Source of the DNA: Comamonas antarctica
GTDB lineage: Bacteria; Pseudomonadota; Gammaproteobacteria; Burkholderiales; Burkholderiaceae_C
DNA length: 64,000 nt
Assembly (NCBI RefSeq): GCF_013363755.1
Contig: NZ_CP054840.1
Coordinates: forward strand, 3,217,501-3,281,500
Reading direction: 5' to 3'
In this document: positions 54,791-62,966 of the stretch, one piece after another
How positions within the stretch are numbered: the stretch's first letter is position 1
Layout: each line of letters opens with the position of its first letter
The notes under the pieces: model-generated
What the model saw: the letters and a program-made list of their open reading frames with translations, nothing else
Databases searched by the model: none
What the model was told of the DNA's origin: nothing
Translations under genes and position numbers: made by a program

Positions 54791-56452
54791 ATGAAACACT
54801 TACTCAACCTACTGGCCGCTGTCGCACTGCTCGTGTGGGGCACCCACATGGTTCGGACCGGGGTCTTGCGCGTCTTCGGTGCGAACCTGCGAAACCTGCT
54901 TGCCCGCAGCATGGGCAACCGCGTGTCCGCGGTGCTTTCGGGCATCGGCGTCACGGCGCTGGTGCAGTCGAGCACCGCGACCTCGCTCATGACTTCGTCG
55001 TTCGTCGGCCAGGGCCTGATCACCCTGCCCTCGGCGCTGGCCGTGATGCGCGGCGCCGATGTCGGCACGGCCATGATGTCGGTGCTGTTCGCCACCGACC
55101 TGTCCTGGCTTTCCCCGCTGTTGATCTTCGTTGGCGTGGTGCTGTTCATCACGCGCCAGGACAGCACGCCCGGGCGCATCGGCCGGGTCCTGATCGGCCT
55201 GGGCGTGATGCTGCTGGCGCTGCGCCTGGTGGTCGAAGCCACCGAGCCGCTGGTCGAATCCGCCGTCATCCGCACGCTGCTGGGCTCGATGACCAGCGAC
55301 ATCTTCCTCGAGCTGCTGATGGGCGCGGTGCTGGCCGTGATGGCCTATTCCAGCCTGGCCATCGTGCTGCTGATCGCGGCCATGGCCAGCTCGGGCGCGG
55401 TGCCGCTCGAAGTCGCGCTGGGCCTGGCGCTGGGCGCCAACCTGGGCAGCGGCCTGGTGGCGGTGCTGACCACGGCCAAGTCCAGCGTCGAGGTGCGCCA
55501 GGTCACGGTGGGCAACATGCTGTTCAAGGTCATGGGCGTGGCGCTGGCCCTGCCCTGCATCGGGCTGTGGATGCGCCATGTGCGGCCGCTGATCGGCGAC
55601 GGCGCCAGCAACGTGGTGCTGTTCCACCTGGCATTCAACATCTTCAACACGCTGTTCTTCCTCGGCATGACCAATATGGTGGCGCGCTGGGTCTGCGTGC
55701 TGCTGCCCAAGCCGGCGCCCGGCGCGGGCAATCCGCTGCGCCCGCGCCATCTCGACGCCTCGGCGCTGGCCACGCCCTCGCTGGCCATCTCCTGCGCCGC
55801 GCGCGAGGCGCTGCACCAGGCCGATGTGGTCGAAGCGATGCTCATCGGCATGCACAAGGTGCTGGTCAATGACGACCTGAAGCTGTCGGCCGAGTTGCGC
55901 CAGCTCGACGACACCGTCGACGAGCTGTACTCGGCGATCAAGTACTACATGACCAAGATCTCGCGCGCCGAGCTCGACGAGAAGGAAGGCCAGCGCTGGA
56001 CCGAAGTCATCAGCTTCACGATCAACATGGAGCAGATCGGCGACCTGATCGAGCGCGTGCTGCAGGACATCGAGACCAAGAAGATCAAGAAGGGCCGGCA
56101 GTTCTCGGCTGCGGGCATGCAGGAGATCAACGACCTGCACGCACGCCTGCTCGACAACCTGCGCCTGGCCATGAGCGTGTTCCTGACCGGCAATGTGCGC
56201 GACGCGCAGAAGCTGCTCGAGGAAAAGGCGCGCTTTCGCGACCTGGAACTGGCCTACTCGGCCTCGCACCTGGCGCGGCTTTCGGACAAGACCGTGCCCA
56301 GCATTGAAACCAGCTCGCTGCACATCGACCTGATCAGCGAACTCAAGCGCATCAACTCGCTGCTGTGCTCGGTGGCCTATCCGATCCTGGAAACCGCGGG
56401 CGCGCTGGCGCCGAGCCGGCTGCGCGAGACGCCGTTGCCACAAAGGGATTGA
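54791..56452 (+). CDS. Na/Pi cotransporter family protein with PhoU-like tail
   Basis: The start at 54791 (MKHLLNLLAAVALLVWG) gives 553 residues. Two inverted NptA/PF02690 repeats with QSSTATSLMTSSFVGQGL and YSSLAIVLLIAAMASSG lie in the membrane half (1-320). The soluble half (about 350-540) is a helical PhoU-like domain. Such proteins are sodium-dependent phosphate importers or exporters. Three phased direct repeats and a palindrome lie upstream, suggesting specific control. With pit and phoX it is the third phosphate-related locus in the window. Confidence 0.9.
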   Translation: MKHLLNLLAAVALLVWGTHMVRTGVLRVFGANLRNLLARSMGNRVSAVLSGIGVTALVQSSTATSLMTSSFVGQGLITLPSALAVMRGADVGTAMMSVLFATDLSWLSPLLIFVGVVLFITRQDSTPGRIGRVLIGLGVMLLALRLVVEATEPLVESAVIRTLLGSMTSDIFLELLMGAVLAVMAYSSLAIVLLIAAMASSGAVPLEVALGLALGANLGSGLVAVLTTAKSSVEVRQVTVGNMLFKVMGVALALPCIGLWMRHVRPLIGDGASNVVLFHLAFNIFNTLFFLGMTNMVARWVCVLLPKPAPGAGNPLRPRHLDASALATPSLAISCAAREALHQADVVEAMLIGMHKVLVNDDLKLSAELRQLDDTVDELYSAIKYYMTKISRAELDEKEGQRWTEVISFTINMEQIGDLIERVLQDIETKKIKKGRQFSAAGMQEINDLHARLLDNLRLAMSVFLTGNVRDAQKLLEEKARFRDLELAYSASHLARLSDKTVPSIETSSLHIDLISELKRINSLLCSVAYPILETAGALAPSRLRETPLPQRD

Positions 56453-56474
56453 GGCACCCGGCGCCTGCGCCCGG

Positions 56475-57281
56475 CTACCAGCCCCAGTACGCGGCCCAGA
56501 CCAGTGCCGCCTCGGGCGTGAACTGCTCCTGCGCAGCCATGGCTTGCACCTCTGCGGCCGGCAGCAGCGCGAAGCCCTGCACTTCGCCGTCCTGGTTGTC
56601 GGGCACCACGCCTTCGGGCACGGTGGCCGCATACCAGTGGATGCGCTCGCGGATGTAGCCGCAGCCGTCGCCCTCGTCGCTGGGCTGGTTCAGCTCGAAC
56701 ACGCCGCCGTAGCGCAGGTCCTGCAGGCGCTCCAGGCGCAGCCCGGCTTCCTCCCAGGTCTCCCGCGCCAGCGCGGTGTCCAGATCGTCCCCGGCCGACA
56801 CCATGCCGCCCATCAGCGTGTCCCAGCGGCCCGGGTACATCGACTTGTTGGCCGCGCGCTGCTGCAGCCACAGCCGGCCGTCGGGCGCCACGCCCACCAG
56901 ATGCACGGCTTCGGTGGCAATGCCCAGCACGCGCACCGCGCCGCGCTCCACCGTGGCAATGCACGCCCCCGTGCTGGCGCGCAGCGCGATCTGCTCGTCG
57001 CGCCACGGGCCGCAGCGTCCGTCGGCGCGCAGCACTTGGGCCAGGCGGTTCAAGGCCAGTGTGGCGGCATTGCCCGCATCGGCCTGCAGCCAGGCGCCGG
57101 TGCCGCGCTGCACGATGTCGATGCCCATCGCGCGCAGGTTACCGAGCCCCAGATCCTCGAGCAGCCCGCGCTGCACCGAGCCCACCGGCTGGCCGGCGAC
57201 ATGCAGCGTCTCGCGCGCAAGCAGCGGCGGCTGGCTGGCGCTGGCGCGCTCGCGCGCCACCCAGGCTGGCAGCGGGCTCAT
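56475..57281 (-). CDS. Nudix hydrolase with DUF4743 domain
   Basis: This 268-residue protein has an N-terminal domain (DUF4743) of about 110 residues and a Nudix domain with the box GGMVSAGDDLDTALARETWEEAGL at about residues 158-181 (in two pieces: GGMVSAGDD and RETWEEAGL). The combination resembles the Tnr3-like Nudix enzymes, some of which hydrolyse oxidised thiamine diphosphate. Here no thiamine kinase domain is present. Its start overlaps the stop of the quinone oxidoreductase gene (ATGA at 57278). Confidence 0.85.
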   Translation of the reverse strand: MSPLPAWVARERASASQPPLLARETLHVAGQPVGSVQRGLLEDLGLGNLRAMGIDIVQRGTGAWLQADAGNAATLALNRLAQVLRADGRCGPWRDEQIALRASTGACIATVERGAVRVLGIATEAVHLVGVAPDGRLWLQQRAANKSMYPGRWDTLMGGMVSAGDDLDTALARETWEEAGLRLERLQDLRYGGVFELNQPSDEGDGCGYIRERIHWYAATVPEGVVPDNQDGEVQGFALLPAAEVQAMAAQEQFTPEAALVWAAYWGW

Positions 57282-58258
57282 AGCGTCAGGATGGTCGAGC
57301 CCGTGGTCTTGCGTGCTTCGAGATCGCGGTGGGCCTGCTGCACCTCGCGCAGCGGATAGCGCTGGTCGATATGGATCTTCACGGCACCGCTTTGCACCAC
57401 GGCAAACAGGTCGTCGGCCATGGCCTGGCAGGATTCACGCGTCGCGATGTGGTTGTAGACCGTCTGGCGCGTGACATAGATGGAGCGCGCCGCCAGCAGC
57501 GAGGGCGCGAACGCCGGCACCGGACCCGAGGCATTGCCGAAGCAGACCATCAGGCCAAAGGTGCGCAGGCATTGCAGCGAGCCTTCCCAGGTGTCCTTGC
57601 CCACCGAGTCATAGACCACCTTCACGCCCGCGCCGCCAGTGATTTCCTTGACGCGCTCGGCAAAGTTCTCGCTGCGGTAGTTGATGGCATGCGCGGCGCC
57701 GTTGCCGAGCGCCAGCCGGCATTTCTCGTCGCTTCCCGCCGTGGCGATCAGTTGCAGGCCCAGCGCCTTGGCCCACTGGCACGCAATCAGGCCCACGCCG
57801 CCCGCGGCCGCATGGAACAGCACGAAATCCCCGGGCTCCAATCCTTCGACCGGCTTGACGCGCTTGAGCAGGTACTGCGCCGTGAGGCCCTTGAGCATCA
57901 TGGCCGCGCCGGTCTCGAAGCCGATGTCGTCGGGCAGGCGGCACACGCGGTCGGCCGGCATGACGCGCGCCTCGCAGTACGAGCCCGGCGGGTTGCTGGT
58001 ATAGGCCGCGCGGTCGCCCACGCGCAGGTGCTCGACCCCTGCGCCCACGGCCTCGATCACGCCCGCGCCTTCCATGCCCAGCGTGAGCGGCATGGCCAGC
58101 GGATAGAGGCCGCTGCGCTGGTAGACATCGATGTAGTTGAGCCCGACCGCCTTGTGGCGGATACGCACCTCGCCCGGACCGGGCTCGCCCACCGCCACCT
58201 CGACCAGCTCCATCTGCTCGGGGCCGCCGGGTTGCTTGATCTGCACTGCCATGTTCAT
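57278..58258 (-). CDS. quinone oxidoreductase, zeta-crystallin type
   Basis: The start at 58258 (MNMAVQIKQPGG, AGGAG six bases upstream) gives 326 residues. The enzyme is a zinc-free medium-chain reductase that reduces quinones with NADPH. NYIDVYQRSGLYP at the N-terminus, VLFHAAAGGVGLIACQWAKALG in the Rossmann core and the GNASGPVPAF segment are typical of QorA. Probably detoxifies quinones or enones. Overlaps the Nudix gene by 4 bases. Confidence 0.93.
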   Translation of the reverse strand: MNMAVQIKQPGGPEQMELVEVAVGEPGPGEVRIRHKAVGLNYIDVYQRSGLYPLAMPLTLGMEGAGVIEAVGAGVEHLRVGDRAAYTSNPPGSYCEARVMPADRVCRLPDDIGFETGAAMMLKGLTAQYLLKRVKPVEGLEPGDFVLFHAAAGGVGLIACQWAKALGLQLIATAGSDEKCRLALGNGAAHAINYRSENFAERVKEITGGAGVKVVYDSVGKDTWEGSLQCLRTFGLMVCFGNASGPVPAFAPSLLAARSIYVTRQTVYNHIATRESCQAMADDLFAVVQSGAVKIHIDQRYPLREVQQAHRDLEARKTTGSTILTL

Positions 58259-58383
58259 TGCCGTCTCCTTCAGGAAAAACCGGCTGTGAACTGCCGGCCG
58301 ATGAATCGATATGTCGACAGGGACTGATCCTGGCCGACCCATGGAACCTTTGATAACGCGCCTGACCGGGGCAAACGCCCGTC

Positions 58384-58411
58384 CATCCTTCGACAGGCTC
58401 AGGACAAACGG
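58384..58411. repeat. dispersed palindromic repeat, copy 3
   Basis: Third copy of the unit found at 13630 and 45031, with one change in the arm (AAACGG). It lies between the quinone oxidoreductase and SDR genes. Confidence 0.8.
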
Positions 58412-58456
58412 ACTTCTTCCCGGGCGGCAGTTCTCCAGGCGAACTGCGCCGCAGGA

Positions 58457-59254
58457 TTAGAAGCTGCCCGGGTACAGGCCGCCGTCGGGAAGGATGTTCT
58501 GGCCCGTCATGTAGCCTGCATGCTGGCTGCACAAGAAGGCGCAGATCGCACCGAACTCCTGCGCATTGCCGAAGCGGCGCGCGGGAATCTGCTTCATGCT
58601 GGCTTCGGCGACCTCGTCGATGCTCTTGCCGGTCTTGTTGGCCGCGGCCTGCATCGTGCCCTGCAGGCGGTCGGTGGCGAACTTGCCTGGCAGCAGGTTG
58701 TTGATGGTCACGCCCTTGCCGGCAATGCCGCTGCGCGCCGCGCCGGCAACGAAGCCGGTCAGACCGCTGCGCGCGCCGTTCGACAGGCCCAGGATGTCGA
58801 TCGGGGCCTTCACCGCGCTCGAGGTGATGTTCACGATGCGGCCGAAGCCACGCGCGGCCATGCCGTCCACCGTGGCCTTGATCAGCTCGATGGGCGTGAG
58901 CATGTTGGCGTCCACGGCCTTGATCCAGGCATCGCGGTCCCAGTCGCGGAAGTCGCCGGGCGGCGGGCCGCCGGCGTTGGTCACGACGATATCGAAGTCG
59001 ACGCCCGGGCCGCCGGCAGCGGCAAACACCGCGGCGCGGCCTTCGGGCGTGGTGATGTCGGCGGCGGCCGCGATGACCTTGCCCGCCCCCGGCAGCGCGG
59101 CGAGGCGCTTGGCGGCATCGGCCAGCGCCTCGGGGTTGCGCGCGTTGATCACCAGGTTCACGCCTTCACCGGCCAGCGCCTGCGCGCAGCCAAAGCCCAG
59201 CCCCTTGCTCGCGCCGCACACCAGCGCCCACTTGCCTGCAATACCCAAATCCAT
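58457..59254 (-). CDS. atypical short-chain dehydrogenase/reductase
   Basis: The start at 59254 (MDLGIAGKWALVCGASKGLG) gives 265 residues. The Rossmann motif is GASKGLG at 14-20 and the NNAG equivalent is TNAGG. The region where SDR enzymes have Tyr-x-x-x-Lys reads LSNGARSGLTG, so the catalytic Tyr and Lys are missing, although the serine (NITSSAVK) is kept. This pattern is known for the BKR-like subgroup of SDRs without the standard tetrad. It may have lost reductase activity or use other residues. An 82-base spacer with a GCACAGC/GCTGTGC hairpin precedes it. Confidence 0.85.
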   Translation of the reverse strand: MDLGIAGKWALVCGASKGLGFGCAQALAGEGVNLVINARNPEALADAAKRLAALPGAGKVIAAAADITTPEGRAAVFAAAGGPGVDFDIVVTNAGGPPPGDFRDWDRDAWIKAVDANMLTPIELIKATVDGMAARGFGRIVNITSSAVKAPIDILGLSNGARSGLTGFVAGAARSGIAGKGVTINNLLPGKFATDRLQGTMQAAANKTGKSIDEVAEASMKQIPARRFGNAQEFGAICAFLCSQHAGYMTGQNILPDGGLYPGSF

Positions 59255-59336
59255 GGAAAACCTCCGTTGCCGTTGAAGAACTGCACAGCCGGGCTGTGCC
59301 TGAGAGTGAATATAGCCGCGACCGCGCTTGCCGCGC

Positions 59337-60641
59337 TCAGTGGCGGCCGTGGAACAGCTTGTCGTGCAGCCGCCGCAGCGACCACCAGACGCCAAAGGCC
59401 ACGACCGGGATGGCCACGGCGGCCGACGACTCGGGCGACCAGGGCCAGCCGAGCTTTTGCGCGCCCTTGGCCAGGTAGCTGATCAGCCCGACGATGTAAT
59501 AGGTGATGGCCGCCACCGACAGCCCTTCCACGGTGGACTGCAACTGCAGCTGCATGCCCTGGCGGTGGTTCATGGTGCCCAACAGCGCCTGGCTGCTTTG
59601 CTGCTGCTCGATGTCGACGCGCGTGCGCAGCAACTGGCTCACGCGCGACACGCGCTCGGACAGCGCGTTCTGCCGGCGCGTGGCCCATTCGCAGGTGCTG
59701 CGCGCAGGCGAGAGCCGCCGGTCCATGAACTGCGCGACGGTCTGCATGCCCGGCAGGCGCGATTCGCTGATGTCGTGGATGCGCCGGTCGACCAGCTCGA
59801 AATACGCCATGCTGGCCGAGAAGCGCGAATGCGTGGCCGCATATTCGCTCTCGACCTGGCCTGCCAGGCGCGTCAGGCGGTCCAGCAGCAGCGGCTCGCT
59901 GTCGCGGTCGGCGAGGCGGATGGCCTGGGCCAGCTCGGCCAGGTCGCGCTCGGCGCTGGCCAGCACTTCGGCCGCGCGGCGCGCGGCGGGCAGGCCCAGC
60001 AGCGCCGCCATGCGGTAGGTCTCGATCTCCAGCAGCCGCTGCACCAGCCGGCCGAGGCGCTGCGGCGACAGCTGCGGCTCGGCAAACACCAGCATGCGCG
60101 AGCAGCCGTCGGCGTGGATGCAGAAGTCGGTGTAGAGCTGGGCATTGGCATCGGCCACCGCCGAGGCCACCACGTTGTCCTCGTTGAGCATATGGCGCAC
60201 CAGGCGCTGGCGCGCGGACGCATCGGCATGCAAGACCCACAGATGCAGGCTGCTGAGGCATTGGCCCGGCAGCGCGGCCAGCCATTCCTGCGGCACCTGG
60301 GCCAGCGCGGTGCGCGCGGCCGGCGCATCGAGCGGCGTGGCCGGGTCCAGCGCCACCGTGAAGGTCCACGAAACGAATTCGGTATGCAGCTCCCAGCGCA
60401 GCCGGAAGGCGCCGAAATCACAGCGCAGATGCGTCGTGCTGCCGTCCGGCGGTGGCTGGTGGTGGTCGCGCAGCAGGCGCGCCACATGGCTGCGGCTGGC
60501 GTCGCGCTGGGCGGCATCGGCCCACATCACGATCTGCGCGATGGCCAGCGGCGCGGCCATGACTTCGGCCGGACGCGCGTGGATTTCATTGTGCAGCAGC
60601 GCCCGCTGGGGGTGCTGCGCCGGGGCAGTGGGAGCAAGCAT
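59337..60641 (-). CDS. DUF3422 family membrane protein
   Basis: The start at 60641 (MLAPTAPAQHPQRALLHNEIHARP) gives 434 residues. The N-terminal LHNEIHARP segment and the CDFGAFRLRWELHTEFVSWTF block (in pieces) are hallmarks of the DUF3422 family. The middle is helical and Arg-rich, and two membrane helices lie near the C-terminus (about 375-420). Function unknown; the layout resembles ion-channel or stress proteins but I see no firm evidence for either. Confidence 0.82.
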   Translation of the reverse strand: MLAPTAPAQHPQRALLHNEIHARPAEVMAAPLAIAQIVMWADAAQRDASRSHVARLLRDHHQPPPDGSTTHLRCDFGAFRLRWELHTEFVSWTFTVALDPATPLDAPAARTALAQVPQEWLAALPGQCLSSLHLWVLHADASARQRLVRHMLNEDNVVASAVADANAQLYTDFCIHADGCSRMLVFAEPQLSPQRLGRLVQRLLEIETYRMAALLGLPAARRAAEVLASAERDLAELAQAIRLADRDSEPLLLDRLTRLAGQVESEYAATHSRFSASMAYFELVDRRIHDISESRLPGMQTVAQFMDRRLSPARSTCEWATRRQNALSERVSRVSQLLRTRVDIEQQQSSQALLGTMNHRQGMQLQLQSTVEGLSVAAITYYIVGLISYLAKGAQKLGWPWSPESSAAVAIPVVAFGVWWSLRRLHDKLFHGRH

Positions 60642-60690
60642 CGGAACCTTGTTGTACCAGCCGCTATTGTGGCCCGGCTGCGGGCGGGCG

Positions 60691-60720
60691 AAAAAAAACG
60701 GCACCCGAAGGTGCCGTTTT
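60691..60720 (-). terminator. terminator of the tctBA operon
   Basis: An 11-bp stem (60695-60705 with 60710-60720) encloses CGAA and has eight U on the minus-strand side. Confidence 0.88.
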
Positions 60721-60743
60721 CATTTGCCAGGGGCAGCGCTTCG

Positions 60744-62255
60744 TCAGTCTTCGACGAAGGCTTCCTCGCGGCGGTTCTTCACTGCGGGCAGCAGCACGAT
60801 GATCAGCAGCAGCACGGCCAGGACCAGGAAGCTTGCCGAGATCGGACGCGTCACGAACACGCTCCAGTCGCCACGCGACAGCAGCAGCGCACGGCGCAGG
60901 TTTTCTTCCATCATCGGGCCCAGGATGAAGCCCAGCAGCAGCGGTGCGGGTTCGGTGCCCAGCTTGTGGAACACGTAGCCGACGAAACCGAAGATACCCA
61001 CCATCCACACGTCGAACTCGCTGTTCTTGGTGCCGTACACACCGATCGCGCAGAACAGCACGATGGCGGGGAACAGCCAGCGGTAAGGCACCGTCAGCAG
61101 CTTGATCCAGACGCCGATCAGCGGCAGGTTCAAGATGATCAGCATCAGGTTGCCGAGCCACATCGAGGCGATCAGGCCCCAGAACAGTTCGGGGTTGCTG
61201 GTCATGACCTGGGGACCAGGCTGGATGTTGTGGATCGTCATCGCGCCCACCATCAGCGCCATCACGGCGTTCGGGGGGATACCCAGCGTCAGCAGGGGGA
61301 TGAACGAAGTCTGCGAACCGGCGTTGTTGGCCGACTCAGGCGAGCACACACCACGGATGTTGCCTTGACCGAAAGGAACTTCGCCGGGACGCAGCTTGGT
61401 CTTCTTCTCGATCGTGTAGGCAGCAAAGGCCGACAGCATGGCGCCGCCACCGGGCAGGATACCCAGGGCCGAACCCAGAGCCGTACCACGCAGCATCGCG
61501 GGGAACATGCGCTTGAAGTCTTCTGCGGTAGGCATCAGGCCGGTCACCTTGGCGGTGAACACTTCGCGCTCGTCTTCGGGCTTGGACAGGTTGGCGATGA
61601 TTTCGCCGTAGCCGAACACACCCATGGCGATCACGACGAAGTCGATGCCGTCGGTCAGTTCAGGAATGTCGAAGCTGTAGCGGGCCACGCCGGAGTTCAC
61701 GTCGGTACCGATCATGCCGAACAGCAGGCCCAGCACGATCATCGCGATGGCCTTGAGCAGCGAGCCCGAAGCCAGCACCACGGCGCCGATCAGGCCCAGG
61801 GTCATCAGCGAGAAGTACTCGGCAGGGCCGAACTTGAACGCGACTTCGGTCAGCGGAGGCGCGAAGGCAGCCAGGATGATGGTGCCGACGCAGCCAGCGA
61901 AGAACGAACCGATGCCGGCAGCCGCCAGCGCAGGACCCGCACGGCCCTTGCGCGCCATCTGGTAGCCGTCGATCACGGTCACCACCGACGAGGATTCGCC
62001 CGGCAGGTTCACCAGAATCGCGGTGGTCGAACCACCGTACTGCGCGCCGTAGTAAATACCGGCCAGCATGATCAGCGCCGCCACGGGAGGCAGGGCGTAG
62101 GTCGCGGGCAGCAGCATGGCGATGGTCGCCACGGGGCCGATACCCGGCAGAATGCCGATGAGGGTACCCAACAGACAGCCGATGAAGCAGTAAATCAGGT
62201 TTTGGAAGGTAAAGGCAACGCCGAAGCCGAGTGCCAGATTGTCAAGAAGTTCCAC
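60744..62255 (-). CDS. tctA: tripartite tricarboxylate transporter large membrane subunit
   Basis: This 503-residue TctA-type permease has about twelve membrane helices. The signatures GILPGIGPVATIAMLLPATY and YYGAQYGGSTTAILVNLPGE near residues 36-88 and the GNIRGVCSPESANNAG segment are diagnostic. It pairs with TctB upstream, but no solute-binding gene is present beside it. Such orphan TctAB pairs can work with Bug proteins coded elsewhere, for example the one at 45132. The gene uses noticeably fewer rare codons and less third-position bias than its neighbours, which fits high expression. Confidence 0.94.
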   Translation of the reverse strand: MELLDNLALGFGVAFTFQNLIYCFIGCLLGTLIGILPGIGPVATIAMLLPATYALPPVAALIMLAGIYYGAQYGGSTTAILVNLPGESSSVVTVIDGYQMARKGRAGPALAAAGIGSFFAGCVGTIILAAFAPPLTEVAFKFGPAEYFSLMTLGLIGAVVLASGSLLKAIAMIVLGLLFGMIGTDVNSGVARYSFDIPELTDGIDFVVIAMGVFGYGEIIANLSKPEDEREVFTAKVTGLMPTAEDFKRMFPAMLRGTALGSALGILPGGGAMLSAFAAYTIEKKTKLRPGEVPFGQGNIRGVCSPESANNAGSQTSFIPLLTLGIPPNAVMALMVGAMTIHNIQPGPQVMTSNPELFWGLIASMWLGNLMLIILNLPLIGVWIKLLTVPYRWLFPAIVLFCAIGVYGTKNSEFDVWMVGIFGFVGYVFHKLGTEPAPLLLGFILGPMMEENLRRALLLSRGDWSVFVTRPISASFLVLAVLLLIIVLLPAVKNRREEAFVED

Positions 62256-62268
62256 GAACGATGCTCCC

Positions 62269-62757
62269 TTAACCCGTGATGAAGCTAGGCCACACGGGGA
62301 ACTGCAGATTCAGTGCCCAGACGAAAGCCACATAGCTGCCCACTGCCAGAACCGTTGCCAGGACCAGCACTTCCTTCGCGTTGAAGGAGTAGCCGCCCAT
62401 GCTGGCGATGAAGACCAGCGCGTAGATGGCGACGATCAGGCCGAACTGGGGAATGCCGAAGGCGGGAACGCCGACCAGCAGGATGCCGAACGCGAAGTTG
62501 GCGGCCAGGATGAAGAAGACCTGCTTCCAGGCCCACTTGCCGATCTTGTCGCCATCGGCGGTTTCGACGATCAGGCCCTTGGCGGCAATGGCCGTACCCA
62601 GAATGGCCATCAACACGCCCAGGATCAGCGGGAAGTACCCGGGACCCATGCGCGCACCCGTACCGACGTTGTATTCCGTGGCACCGATCGCAAAGGCGAG
62701 ACCGATGACCAGGAACATCAACCCGGCAAAAAAGTCTTTTTGACTCTTGATTTTCAC
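62269..62757 (-). CDS. tctB: tripartite tricarboxylate transporter small membrane subunit
   Basis: A GTG start at 62757 (MKIKSQKDFFAGLM) with AGGAGA seven bases upstream gives 162 residues with four predicted helices. The segments FFAGLMFLVIGLAFAIGA and GTGARMGPGYFPLILGVLMAILG are typical of TctB. It lies 13 bases before tctA. The small subunit is poorly conserved in sequence, but gene order makes the call safe. Confidence 0.92.
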   Translation of the reverse strand: MKIKSQKDFFAGLMFLVIGLAFAIGATEYNVGTGARMGPGYFPLILGVLMAILGTAIAAKGLIVETADGDKIGKWAWKQVFFILAANFAFGILLVGVPAFGIPQFGLIVAIYALVFIASMGGYSFNAKEVLVLATVLAVGSYVAFVWALNLQFPVWPSFITG

Positions 62758-62840
62758 AAAAATGTCTCCTAGACGGAAATCACGATGGGGCGATTGTGGG
62801 GCCGCGGAAGTTGTGTCCGAATGTGGATTCCACCTACAAA

Positions 62841-62881
62841 CCCGATTCCGCAAAGCATGCTTGCGGCGGTACCGAATCGGG
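62841..62881. promoter_or_regulatory. inverted repeat upstream of tctB
   Basis: CCCGATTC (62841-62848) and GAATCGGG (62874-62881) enclose a second stem CCGCAA/TTGCGG. It lies about 85 bases before tctB and is a candidate operator or leader structure. The rest of this 209-base gap shows nothing else. Confidence 0.5.
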
Positions 62882-62966
62882 CTGCAACCCGCATGCAGGC
62901 TGGATTTGCGGGGTTTTGGCGAGGTCGGCTGGAGCATCACCCCAGGGTTTGTACCAGGGGGCGATT

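Noticed and set aside
59328..62279. 983-codon plus-strand frame opposite the DUF3422 and tctA genes
   Set aside because: It crosses an intergenic terminator and two genes on the opposite strand; the sequence is low-complexity.
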